This document shows, piece by piece, positions 20,029 through 29,220 of a DNA stretch of 64,000 nt. This stretch comes from SHZI01 sp041396045. GTDB taxonomy: Bacteria > Pseudomonadota > Gammaproteobacteria > Steroidobacterales > GCA-2729495. Location of the stretch: positions 124,001 through 188,000 of the forward strand of contig JAWKZI010000004.1 in assembly GCA_041396045.1 (NCBI GenBank). The letters are read 5' to 3'. The notes below the pieces were generated by a model. The model did not search any database, was not told the DNA's origin, and saw only the letters and a list, made by a program, of their open reading frames with translations. Positions within the stretch are counted from its first letter, which is position 1, and every line of letters starts with the position of its first letter. The translations under genes and the position numbers were made by a program.

Positions 20029-20031
20029 CGC

Positions 20032-21564
20032 ATGCAGGATATTCTCCAGCAACTGGAAGAAAAACGTGCCGCCGCACTCCAGGCTGGCGGGCAGAAGCGT
20101 ATTGACTCCCAACACGCCAAAGGCAAGCTGACAGCCCGGGAACGCATCGAACTTCTGCTCGACGGCGACAGCTTTGAAGAGTGGGACATGTTCGTCGAGC
20201 ACCGCTGCACCGACTTTGGCATGGCTGATCAGAAAATTACCGGCGACGGTGTAATTACCGGCTACGGCACGATCAATGGCCGACTGGTCTTCGTCTTCAG
20301 TCAGGACTTCACCGTCTTTGGCGGCTCGCTCTCCGAGGCACACGCAGAAAAGATCTGCAAGGTAATGGACCAGGCGATGAAGGTCGGCGCCCCGCTGATC
20401 GGCCTGAACGATTCAGGTGGTGCGCGTATTCAGGAAGGTGTCGCCTCGCTGGGCGGCTATGCCGAAGTCTTCCAGCGCAACATGCTTGCCTCTGGCGTGG
20501 TGCCACAAATTTCACTGGTCATGGGCCCTTGTGCCGGCGGTGCGGTTTACTCACCGGCAATTACGGACTTTGTCTTCATGGTGAAGGACAGCGCCTACAT
20601 GTTCGTCACCGGGCCTGACGTCGTGAAGACCGTCACCCACGAAGTGGTTACCGCCGAACAACTCGGAGGTGCCATAACGCACAGTACGAAATCCGGCGTC
20701 TCTGATCTGGCTCTGGAAAACGATGTTGAAGCGCTGCTCACGACACGCCGCTTCTTCAACTTCCTGCCGGCCAGCAATCGGCAGAAGCCGCCGATCTGGC
20801 CCTGCGAAGATTCGCCGACCCGTGAGGAAGCCTCACTCGATACGCTGGTTCCGGACGACCCGGCCAAGCCCTATGACATCAAGGAACTGATCACAAAAGT
20901 CGCGGACGAGGGCGACTTCTTTGAACTCCAGCCGGATTACGCGCGCAATATCGTCACAGGTTTCATCCGCCTGGAAGGCACGACGGTCGGCGTGGTTGCC
21001 AACCAGCCTATGGTGCTGGCGGGTTGCCTGGACATCAACTCATCACGCAAGGGTGCACGCTTCGTACGCTTCTGCGATGCCTTCAACATCCCGATTCTCA
21101 CCCTGGTTGATGTGCCGGGCTTCATGCCAGGAACGGCGCAGGAGTATGGCGGGATCATCAAGCATGGCGCCAAGCTGCTCTACGCTTATGCCGAGGCTAC
21201 CGTACCCAAGGTTACCCTGATCACGCGCAAGGCTTACGGTGGTGCGTACGACGTCATGGCGTCCAAGCATCTGCGTGGCGACGTGAACCTGGCCTGGCCC
21301 AGCGCCGAGATCGCGGTAATGGGGCCGAAGGGAGCCGTGGAAATCATCTTTCGCAAGGACATTGGCGATCCGGCTGCCATCGCAGTCCGCACCGAGGAGT
21401 ATCGCGAGAAATTCGCCAACCCTTTCGTTGCCGCAAGTCGCGGTTACATTGATGACGTGATCATGCCGCGGCAGACCCGCGCCCGGGTTTGCCGGTCTCT
21501 GGCCATGCTCCGCGACAAACAACTCACGAACCCCTGGCGCAAGCACGGCAACATTCCGCTGTAG
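20032..21564 (+). CDS. pccB: Propionyl-CoA carboxylase beta chain (carboxyltransferase)
   Basis: 510 residues, full length for the family. It carries both crotonase-like halves of an acyl-CoA carboxyltransferase: KLTARERIELLLDGDSF, GLNDSGGARIQEGVASLGGY, the first oxyanion region MGPCAGGAVYSPA, FVTGPDVVKTVTHE, and in the second half FVRFCDAFNIPILTLVDVPGF with KAYGGAYDVMASKHL. It transfers the carboxyl group from biotin to propionyl-CoA, giving (S)-methylmalonyl-CoA. It is tightly placed after the mutase (3 bases) and before pccA (15 bases). The propionyl-CoA choice over other acyl-CoAs rests on the mutase/epimerase/MeaB context. Confidence 0.93.
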   Translation: MQDILQQLEEKRAAALQAGGQKRIDSQHAKGKLTARERIELLLDGDSFEEWDMFVEHRCTDFGMADQKITGDGVITGYGTINGRLVFVFSQDFTVFGGSLSEAHAEKICKVMDQAMKVGAPLIGLNDSGGARIQEGVASLGGYAEVFQRNMLASGVVPQISLVMGPCAGGAVYSPAITDFVFMVKDSAYMFVTGPDVVKTVTHEVVTAEQLGGAITHSTKSGVSDLALENDVEALLTTRRFFNFLPASNRQKPPIWPCEDSPTREEASLDTLVPDDPAKPYDIKELITKVADEGDFFELQPDYARNIVTGFIRLEGTTVGVVANQPMVLAGCLDINSSRKGARFVRFCDAFNIPILTLVDVPGFMPGTAQEYGGIIKHGAKLLYAYAEATVPKVTLITRKAYGGAYDVMASKHLRGDVNLAWPSAEIAVMGPKGAVEIIFRKDIGDPAAIAVRTEEYREKFANPFVAASRGYIDDVIMPRQTRARVCRSLAMLRDKQLTNPWRKHGNIPL

Positions 21565-21579
21565 GACGAAATTCCCCGC

Positions 21580-23565
21580 ATGTTCAAGAAAATCCTGATC
21601 GCCAACCGTGGCGAAATCGCCTGCCGCATCATTCGGACTGCACGGGCCATGGGCATCGCCACCGTCGCTGTGTATTCGGATGCGGATCGCAATGCCATGC
21701 ATGTGCGCCTGGCCGATGAGGCCGTGCGTCTGGGTCCGCCACCATCCGCGCAAAGCTATCTGCTGATCGACGCCATCGTCGCCGCCTGCAAGGCAACCGG
21801 CGCCGAGGCCGTACACCCTGGCTACGGCTTTCTTTCGGAGAAAACGGCCTTTGCCGAGGCGCTGGCCAAGGCCGGCGTGGCATTCATCGGACCCAAACCC
21901 CACGCGATAACCGCGATGGGTGACAAGATCGAGTCGAAGAAGCTGGCCAAGGCCTCCGGCGTCAACACCATTCCCGGCTATACAGATGTGATCGACGGAC
22001 CCGACCACGCGGTGAAAATTGCGCGCGAAATCGGCTATCCGGTGATGCTGAAGGCCAGTGCCGGCGGCGGTGGCAAAGGCATGCGTGTGGTTCATAACGA
22101 CGAGGAGTGCCACGAAGGATTTGAGCGGGCCACCAATGAAGCCGTGTCCAGCTTCGGTGACGGCCGCGTGTTTGCCGAGAAGTACATCGAAGAACCGCGG
22201 CACATCGAGATTCAGGTAATGGCCGATGCGCACGGCAACACGCTGTACCTTAATGAACGGGAGTGTTCGATCCAGAGGCGCCACCAGAAGGTTCTGGAGG
22301 AAGCACCCTCCCCCTTCCTGGATGCAAAGACCCGCAAGGCCATGGGCGAGCAGGCCGTGGCCCTGGCCAAAGCCGTGGACTACGAATCGGCAGGAACCGT
22401 GGAGTTCATTGTCGACAAGAACCGCAACTTCTACTTCCTGGAGATGAATACCCGGTTGCAGGTCGAGCACCCGGTTACCGAAATCATCACCGGCCTGGAT
22501 CTGGTTGAATTGATGATTCGCGTGGCGGCCGGCGAGAAACTGCCACTCCAGCAGAAGGACGTAAAGCTCAACGGCTGGGCTCTGGAGGCCCGCGTCTACG
22601 CCGAAGACCCATTCCGGAATTTCCTGCCGTCGATCGGCAGACTGGTGTACTGCCAACCGCCCACGGCTTCAGAGTTCGTGCGCGTAGATACCGGTATCGA
22701 GGAAGGCAGCGAAGTCTCGATATTTTATGACCCGATGATTGCCAAGCTGATCACCAGCGGCAGCAGCCGGGATCAGGCAATCGAGCGGATGGCAGATGCA
22801 CTGGATGCCTATTACATCCGCGGCGTTTCCCACAACATCGGCTTTCTGAACGCGCTGGTCTCTCATCCGCGTTTCAAGGCTGGCCGGATCAACACCAACT
22901 TCATCGCCGAGGAATACCCCGACGGCTTTAATGCGGCCAACGTGCCCCAGGCCGATCCGGAACTGCCCGTCGTCATTGCAGCGACCTTGCACTGCCGATT
23001 CATGGACCGGGCTGCGAAACAGTCCGGCCAGCTACCCAGTCACGAACGACACGTTGGCAATGATTTCGTCGTTATCATCGGCGAGCAATACCATCCGGTC
23101 AGCGTATTGCGGGTCGCTGGCGGTTGTGAGGTGCGCATTGCGCAGCGTACCCACCGGGTCAATCTGCAATGGAAGTTCGGCGATCCGCTGATTCATGCTG
23201 TTGTCAACGGCCGCGCTGTCTGTTTTCAGCTTGATCGTATCGGTATCCGGTACCGCCTGACTCATCGCGGCGCCCAACTGGACGTGCTGGTATGTACGCC
23301 ACGTGCTGCAGAACTGAACCGCCGGATGATCGCGAAGGTACCGCCTGACATGTCGCAGTTCCTGCTGTCACCGATGCCAGGCCTGCTGGTGCGGCTGGCG
23401 GTCAGTGTTGGCCAGAAGCTGAAGGCTGGCGAGGAAATCGCAGTGGTTGAGGCCATGAAGATGGAAAACAGTCTGCGGGCCGCTACCGACGTCCGGATTT
23501 CCAAAATTCTGGTTGAGCAAGGCCAGAGCCTGGTGGTCGACCAGCCCATCGTCGAGTTTGGTTGA
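21580..23565 (+). CDS. pccA: Propionyl-CoA carboxylase alpha chain (biotin carboxylase + BCCP)
   Basis: 661 residues, intact. The N-terminal biotin carboxylase domain starts FKKILIANRGEIACRIIRTAR, with ATP-grasp glycine loop KASAGGGGKGMRVV, ECSIQRRHQKVLEE and FLEMNTRLQVEHPVTE. A linking PCC-type domain follows (about 460-580). The C-terminal biotinyl domain ends with the attachment site VVEAMKMENSLRA (the lysine between the two Mets carries biotin). It carboxylates biotin with ATP and bicarbonate for PccB. The stop overlaps the start of meaB by 4 bases (TTGA), indicating translational coupling. Confidence 0.94.
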   Translation: MFKKILIANRGEIACRIIRTARAMGIATVAVYSDADRNAMHVRLADEAVRLGPPPSAQSYLLIDAIVAACKATGAEAVHPGYGFLSEKTAFAEALAKAGVAFIGPKPHAITAMGDKIESKKLAKASGVNTIPGYTDVIDGPDHAVKIAREIGYPVMLKASAGGGGKGMRVVHNDEECHEGFERATNEAVSSFGDGRVFAEKYIEEPRHIEIQVMADAHGNTLYLNERECSIQRRHQKVLEEAPSPFLDAKTRKAMGEQAVALAKAVDYESAGTVEFIVDKNRNFYFLEMNTRLQVEHPVTEIITGLDLVELMIRVAAGEKLPLQQKDVKLNGWALEARVYAEDPFRNFLPSIGRLVYCQPPTASEFVRVDTGIEEGSEVSIFYDPMIAKLITSGSSRDQAIERMADALDAYYIRGVSHNIGFLNALVSHPRFKAGRINTNFIAEEYPDGFNAANVPQADPELPVVIAATLHCRFMDRAAKQSGQLPSHERHVGNDFVVIIGEQYHPVSVLRVAGGCEVRIAQRTHRVNLQWKFGDPLIHAVVNGRAVCFQLDRIGIRYRLTHRGAQLDVLVCTPRAAELNRRMIAKVPPDMSQFLLSPMPGLLVRLAVSVGQKLKAGEEIAVVEAMKMENSLRAATDVRISKILVEQGQSLVVDQPIVEFG

Positions 23566-24578
23566 GCAACGTGCAGTCGAGGTCCGGCATACAGTCGGCC
23601 GATAGTCTGGCCAGGGATCTCAAGGCGGGCGACCGGCGGGCGCTGGGTCGGGCCATAACCCTGATCGAGTCCAGCCACCCCGCCGACCGCGAACCAGCCA
23701 ACCGATTGCTGGAGCTGGTCTCTCCGATGGCCGGAAACTCCATCCGCGTTGGTATTTCGGGTGTCCCCGGGGTTGGCAAGTCGACGTTCATCGAAAGCCT
23801 GGGCAACCTGGTTATCGATCAGGGTCACAAAGTGGCGGTGCTCGCTGTGGATCCCTCGTCGGCACTTTCAGGTGGCTCGATACTGGGCGACAAGACCCGG
23901 ATGGAGATGCTGTCCAGACGAATGGAAGCATTCATCAGGCCCTCGCCTGCCAGCGGCACGCTCGGTGGCGTCACGCGCCACACACGGGACACACTGTTGC
24001 TCGTCGAGGCGGCCGGCTTTGATGTCGTGATCATCGAGACGGTGGGTGTGGGTCAGTCCGAAACCGCGGTGGCCGACATGGCTGACTTCTTCCTCCTGTT
24101 GTTGCTGCCGGGTGGTGGCGACGAGCTTCAGGGCATCAAGCGCGGCATCGTCGAACTGGCCGATCTGATTGTGGTCAACAAGGCCGATGGCGAACGGCAG
24201 GCGGCAGCCGAACGCGCCGCCGCCGATTACAGGAATGCGCTGCGTTTCCTGCGCCCCCGATCGGCCCGCTGGACTGTGCCCGTGAGCACCTGCTCGGCAC
24301 TCGACGGTCAGGGGATAGACAAGATCTGGGCGCTGATTGGTGAATTTCGCGAGGCGATGACCGCCAGCGGCGAACTGGCAGCCAATCGCGCCGCGCAGGC
24401 CCGACGATGGCTGTGGCATGAAGCGGTCGAACAACTGATGGCCAGGCTGCGCGAAGATCCCGCCGTGCGTCGCCGCCTGGCTGTTCTTGAGGAGGCGGTC
24501 GGCTCTGGCCAGCTCTCACCACGTGTCGCAGCCAGCCAGCTCGTCGCCGAATTCTGGACCAATGGGCAAAAGTCATGA
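23562..24578 (+). CDS. meaB: Methylmalonyl-CoA mutase-associated GTPase MeaB
   Basis: 338 residues; the start is probably TTG at 23562 overlapping the pccA stop, with GTG at 23571 as an alternative. It is a G3E-family P-loop GTPase: Walker A GISGVPGVGKSTFIE, VLAVDPSSALSGGSILGDKTRM, IIETVGVGQSETAVADMADF, and the guanine-specificity motif VVNKADG. MeaB guards the mutase by gating adenosylcobalamin loading and removal of inactivated cofactor. A C-terminal helical dimerisation arm is visible (about 270-338). Its stop overlaps the epimerase start (ATGA at 24575-24578). The frame is intact. Confidence 0.94.
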   Translation: MSNVQSRSGIQSADSLARDLKAGDRRALGRAITLIESSHPADREPANRLLELVSPMAGNSIRVGISGVPGVGKSTFIESLGNLVIDQGHKVAVLAVDPSSALSGGSILGDKTRMEMLSRRMEAFIRPSPASGTLGGVTRHTRDTLLLVEAAGFDVVIIETVGVGQSETAVADMADFFLLLLLPGGGDELQGIKRGIVELADLIVVNKADGERQAAAERAAADYRNALRFLRPRSARWTVPVSTCSALDGQGIDKIWALIGEFREAMTASGELAANRAAQARRWLWHEAVEQLMARLREDPAVRRRLAVLEEAVGSGQLSPRVAASQLVAEFWTNGQKS

Positions 24579-24979
24579 TAGGAAAACTCAATCACGTGGC
24601 CATCGTGGTGCCGGATCTTGCCGCCGCAACTGCGGTCTACAGGGACCTGCTTGGGGCCAAAGTTTCGTCGCCGGTCAATCTGCCGGAGCACGGTGTCACC
24701 ACGGTATTCGTCGAGTTGCCGAACACCAAGATCGAACTGCTGCATCCCCTGGGCGACAAATCGCCAATCGCGAAATTCCTGCAGAGCAACCCGAGCGGCG
24801 GCATGCATCATGTCTGCTACGAAGTGCCTGACATCGTCATGGCCAGGGATCGGCTCCGGGCCAGCGGCGCGCGCGTACTCGGCGATGGGCAGCCTCGCAT
24901 CGGCGCTCACGGCAAACCCGTGCTGTTTCTGCATCCCAAGGACTTCTGCGGCACGCTTGTGGAGCTGGAACAGATCTGA
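24575..24979 (+). CDS. mce: Methylmalonyl-CoA epimerase
   Basis: 134 residues, the usual size. It is a VOC/glyoxalase-fold protein: KLNHVAIVVPDLAAATAVYRDLLGA with metal-ligand His, TTVFVELPNTKIELLHPLG, a second His in GGMHHVCYEVPD, and FLHPKDFCGTLVELEQ at the end with the Glu ligand. It converts (S)- to (R)-methylmalonyl-CoA, joining carboxylase and mutase. As the last gene of the coupled series lyase-mutase-pccB-pccA-meaB-mce, it completes the propionyl-CoA to succinyl-CoA route needed for odd-chain, branched amino acid or sterol side-chain breakdown. It converges with the DUF374 gene across 28 bases. Confidence 0.93.
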   Translation: MIGKLNHVAIVVPDLAAATAVYRDLLGAKVSSPVNLPEHGVTTVFVELPNTKIELLHPLGDKSPIAKFLQSNPSGGMHHVCYEVPDIVMARDRLRASGARVLGDGQPRIGAHGKPVLFLHPKDFCGTLVELEQI

Positions 24980-25007
24980 CCCCGCACTGCAGGCAGCGAC
25001 AAGGCCG

Positions 25008-25787
25008 CTACGCGGGCGGAGATTCCGGGCGATTGCCCACGGCTTGCTCAACCGAGTCCACGAGGAGCGCCATGCGCGCCTCCAGTTGCTGCCGCAGCGT
25101 ACCCAGATCATCGGTACCAATGCCAGCCGGGATCCGGAACGGCTCATCGATGGCGATCGCCACGCGGGAAAATGGCAACGGCAGAATAAATCGATCCCAG
25201 CTGTTCCAGCGAATGCACGGGCGCGCCGCATAGGCCACCAGGACGATCGGCACCTTGGCCATCCTGGCAAGCAGGATGGTTCCGGCCTTGAACTCATGCA
25301 GAGGCCCGGTAGGGCCGTCCGGCGTGACGACCAGGAAGTTCTTCTGCTTGACCAGCACCTCGAACATGTCCTTGAGTGCCTGACCTGCCGTGCGCTTGGA
25401 CGAACCCCGCAAGACGCCAGCACCCCAGCGACGGATGATGGCGGCAGGGACCTCGCCACTCACCGAAGGACTGGTGAGAAAAGTCACCGGCAGACCGGAT
25501 CGCGCGCGGCCCAGCACATAGCCGCCAGCAAAAATCTGCATCTGATGCCAATAGGACAGGATTGCCGCGGCGCCGTCAGCCTGCAGCCGGTCCAGATGTT
25601 CCACGCCCCGTACCGGCATCTTCCGGCAGGTGGTGGACAAAATGGCCAGGAATCCGCGTGCCAGGGCAATGATCACGGCATACCAGACCCGTCGCCCGCG
25701 GGACATCTCCCGCTTCGATGATCTGGCAAGACCGGTGGGACGGATGCGCTTGGCGCGCTGACTGGCTGCGTAGGGTTGCTCACTCAC
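25008..25787 (-). CDS. DUF374-family lysophospholipid acyltransferase-like protein
   Basis: 259 residues. Hallmarks of DUF374: ILSYWHQMQIFAGGYVLGR (the W-H-Q segment replacing the HX4D motif), TFLTSPSVSGEVPAAIIRRWG, RGSSKRTAGQALKDM, VVTPDGPTGPLHEFKAGTILLAR, and VAYAARPCIRWNSWDRFILPLPFSRVAI. The family is related to PlsC/LpxL acyltransferases and is thought to act on lipids at the inner membrane; one hydrophobic segment near residue 35-52 could anchor it. It is divergent from the P450 gene with only 20 bases between the starts, so the two genes may share a control region and a lipid-related job. Biochemical role is not established from sequence. Confidence 0.85.
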   Translation of the reverse strand: MSEQPYAASQRAKRIRPTGLARSSKREMSRGRRVWYAVIIALARGFLAILSTTCRKMPVRGVEHLDRLQADGAAAILSYWHQMQIFAGGYVLGRARSGLPVTFLTSPSVSGEVPAAIIRRWGAGVLRGSSKRTAGQALKDMFEVLVKQKNFLVVTPDGPTGPLHEFKAGTILLARMAKVPIVLVAYAARPCIRWNSWDRFILPLPFSRVAIAIDEPFRIPAGIGTDDLGTLRQQLEARMALLVDSVEQAVGNRPESPPA

Positions 25788-25807
25788 GGTTGCTAGAATA
25801 CCCGGCC

Positions 25808-27224
25808 ATGCGATCTCGCGATAATGATCCAGCCACCCCGACGGGCGCTACACCAGACGCTGGCCTTAGGGATGCGGCGCTGCGCCTGCCGCCCGGCCCT
25901 GCCGAAAAGCTCACCCTGGGCCCGGGTCGGGCCAGTTTCGACGCGCTGTCACGCTGGATACCGGAGTACGGCGATATTTTCCGCGTGCTATCGGAGGATC
26001 GGCGGGATCCCAGCTTTGTGATCAGCCGGCCCGAGTACATCAAGCACATACTTCTGACCAACCATGAGAACTACAACAAGGGCGTCGGTTTCGAGCGCGT
26101 GAAGATGCTGCTCGGCAACGGCATCATCGTCAGCGATGGTGAGGCATGGCGACGCCAGAGAACAATGATGCAACCGGCCTTCAGCCGGGCCAATGTTACC
26201 CGGCTGGCAGAACCGATTCGGCAGATGAACCTCGATCTCCGCGACCGTTGGGCGTTGCTGGCCGACAAGGGTGAGGCGCTGGATATCACTACGGCCATGA
26301 GTGAACTGGGACTCGAGGTTATCCTGCGCTCCATACTGAGCAGTGATCTTGATCGGCTGATTGACCGGGTTGGCAACAACCCCTTCGCCTTCCTGGCTGA
26401 AGATTCAACCCGTGATCTGCAAACTGCGGTCCGATTCAGCAATCTCGCATCGCACGTCCTGGGTGTGGTTGCCGAGCGCCGGGCTACCGGTGACCGGCCC
26501 TTCGATTTCCTGTCGATGCTGATGGATCCAGGATCGCAAAACCGGCACCGCCGAAAGCATGACTGACTGGAGACTGCTGGATGAAATCAATACCCTGATC
26601 ATTGCCGGCCATGAAACGTCCGCAGGTACACTCAACTGGGCCTGGTACCTGCTGAGCCGGCATCCGGACGTCGAAGCACGACTGCTGGCAGAAATCGATG
26701 CCTTCACCGGCGACAAGTTCGGATTTCGACGAGTTGATGGGCCTCGATTACATGGCCTGCGTGCTGAAGAAACTAACATTTGTATCCACCGGTCTGGCTA
26801 TTTTTCCCGGCGTGCCATTGCAGATGACCGGCTCGGAGAATTGCCATCCCGGCGGGTGCTCATCTGTTTATCGCGCCCTACTTTACTATAATCGCCCCGG
26901 GCTATGGCCTGATCCCGAACGCTTTGATCCGGATCGCTTCCAGTCAATCACAAACTGTGATAGACCGCTATGCTTTTGTCCTTCTCGGCTGGCGCCCGGC
27001 GGTGTATTGGCGAGTATTTTTCTTTCATCGAGATGCAGATGCACCTGGCAGTGCTGGCGCCGCGTTTTGCGCTTCGGCAGGTCACGGATTCTGGCCATGG
27101 CGTAGAGCTGGATCCTGCTGTCAATCTCCGCTCACGCGCCAGCATCCACCTGCAAGTCTCACCCCGGAATCGATTGCCGGAATCGATCGCCGGAATCACG
27201 CCAGGAGTCGCCCTGAAACCATGA
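25808..27224 (+). pseudogene. Cytochrome P450, many frameshifts
   Basis: 1417 bases, about 472 residues, the full P450 length, but in several frames. From ATG at 25808 the first 240 residues are intact: LPPGPAEKLTLGPG, YGDIFRV, EAWRRQRTMMQPAFS (C-helix WxxxR). After a break near 26530 comes the I-helix AGHETSAGTLNWAWYLLSRHP. The K-helix region and LYPPVW are scattered over three frames between 26720 and 26850. The PERF motif reads WPDPERFDPDRF. The haem loop FSAGARRCIGEYF, with the cysteine ligand, is at about 26980-27018. P450s hydroxylate lipophilic substrates; the sequence style is that of fatty acid/alkane-type class E enzymes. The stop overlaps the ligase gene start (ATGA). The indel density is the highest in the window together with the ligase. 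Confidence 0.8.
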
Positions 27225-29208
27225 CGACGCGCGAACCGACCACACTCATAGACGTGCTCACTGCCAGCAGCAGCTCGACCCGTTCCATCCACTATCTGAA
27301 CGGGCAGGACGACCGCCGCGCAGTGCCGCTTCAGCGATTTGCCCGCAACAGCGCTTGGCGTACTGTTTCACCTGCGAGCTGCCGGCCTCAAGGTCGGCGA
27401 TCGCGTCATCCTGCACCTCGAACAACGAGCAATTTATCGATGGCTTCTGGGCCTGTCTGCTCCAAGGGAGCCTGGTACCAGTCCCGGTCACCGTGGGCAT
27501 CAGCGATGACCACCGCCGACTCCTGCGTGTGTTCCAACTGGCATGATGCCCCGTTTTGTCTATACCGAAGATGCCCAGTTGAGCCGGCTGCAGGACTTCG
27601 CCAACGCCAGCGACACCGATCCCCGCCTGAGTGACAGTGTGGCAACGCTGACTGGTCGTGCGCTCACCGTAGAGCAGGTCACGGATATCTCGCGTCCGGG
27701 GCAAGTGCACCCCGTAACACCGGACGACACTGCCTTCATTCAATTTTCATCAGGCTCGACCAGCACGCCGAAGGGTATCGTGCTGACACATCGAAACCTC
27801 ATGACAAACATTGCCGCGATGATCGAGCGCGGTCACTTTACCAATCAGGATATCTCGCTGAGCTGGATGCCACTGACCCACGATATGGGTCTTATAGGCT
27901 TCCATTTGTGCATGTTCACCGCCGATATTGAACACACCATCATGAGTACCCGGCTGTTCAGCCGGCGGCCGATCTGCTGTGGATGGAAGAAGCCGCACGT
28001 ATCGGCGCGACGCTGTAGTTCACCCAACTTCGGCTACAAGCACTTTCTGAAACTCTACGAGAGCAAAGGGCTGAAGGACCTCGACCTGTCGCGCGTGCGG
28101 TTGTTCAATGGCGCTGAGCCGATTTCCGGTGCCCGCTTAGCACCCGATTCATGGATGCGATGGCCCGCTTCGGACTGGCCCAAGTGCCATGTTTCCGGTC
28201 TATGGTCTGGCCGAAGCCAGCCTCGCGGTGAGCATGCCTCAGCCTGGACAAACTTTTTAAGGCTGTGTCGGTTGGCCGGACCTCGCTTGCTACCGGCCAG
28301 ACGCGGTTTTCACCGCGGCCCGCAGCGACGGCAGTCTTGAATTGATGGTGGTTGGTACGCCCATCCGGGATTGCGAACTGCGCGTTGTGGATGATGCCGA
28401 CCAGACGCTGGCAGCGGGCAAAGTGGGCCACCTGCAGATTCGCGGCGGCAATGTCACCGCTGGCTATGTCGGGCTGCCAGCGGCTGAGCAACCGTTCACC
28501 GCCGACGGATGGCTGCGTACTGGCGACCTGGGTTTTCTCACCATCCCCGACCATGAACTGGTCATCACGGGCCGGGCAAAGGAAATCATTTTTGTTAACG
28601 GTCAGAACTACTACCCGCATGATCTGGAGGCTCTGGCCGAGGAATACCTGGGCGTTGAGCTCGGCAAGATCGCAGCGGCTGGCGCCTGCAAAGCCGATGG
28701 CGACGATGAAGAACTGCTGTTGTTCCTGGTACATCGCGGGTCCCTGGCCGATTTCATTCCCGAGGCCACCCGCATTCGCCGGCAAATGACCGAACACACC
28801 GGCCTGAATGTCGCCCATGTCATTCCGGTTCGCAGTCTGCCCAAGACCACTAGTGGCAAGCTACAGCGCAGCGGACTGGCCCGCAGCTACGTCGCCGGGG
28901 AGCATGACGCCGTTCTGGCCGAACTGCAGGCACTGGTCCCGCAAGTGGCAACTGGTGCAGCGACCGTACAGTCCGGCACCCAGGCCACTATTCGCCAGAT
29001 TTGCAATGCGGTAATCACCGATCGGCAAATCGGCCTGGATGATGATTTTTTTGACCTGGGTGTAAGCTCTCTGGTTCTTGCCCAGATACATGAGCGTATT
29101 GATGAGCAGTACCCGGGTCGACTTGATGTGGAAGACTTGTTCAGCAAGTCCACAATCCGCGCCGTGGCAGCTCATCTGGATGCCGCAGATGTGGATGCCA
29201 CCAACTGA
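27221..29208 (+). pseudogene. Acyl-AMP ligase fused to a C-terminal carrier protein, frameshifted in the 5' two-thirds
   Basis: About 662 residues if repaired. Start MTTREPTTLIDVLTAS at 27221. Adenylation-domain pieces in order: ENNEQFIDGFWACLLQGSLVPVPV, the ATP loop FIQFSSGSTSTPKGIVLTH, SWMPLTHDMGLIGFH, RLFNGAEPIS, DGWLRTGDLGFL, TGRAKEIIFVNGQNYYPHDLE and the catalytic lysine in PKTTSGKLQRSGLARSY. The NGQNYYPHDLE form suggests a fatty acyl-AMP ligase (FAAL-like). From about 28960 a phosphopantetheine carrier domain ends the protein, with DDFFDLGVSSLVLAQI (second Ser is the likely attachment site). Breaks lie near 27335, 27545 and at several points between 27960 and 28330; 28342-29208 is clean. 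Role: activating an acid and loading it on its own carrier, perhaps for the adjacent P450. Confidence 0.78.
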
Positions 29209-29220
29209 GAGCAGTCAGCG

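Noticed and set aside
21043..22656. Long open frame on the minus strand across pccB and pccA (537 codons)
   Set aside because: It mirrors two intact, motif-rich genes on the plus strand; its translation has no recognisable domain. High G+C coding DNA often leaves the antisense frame open.
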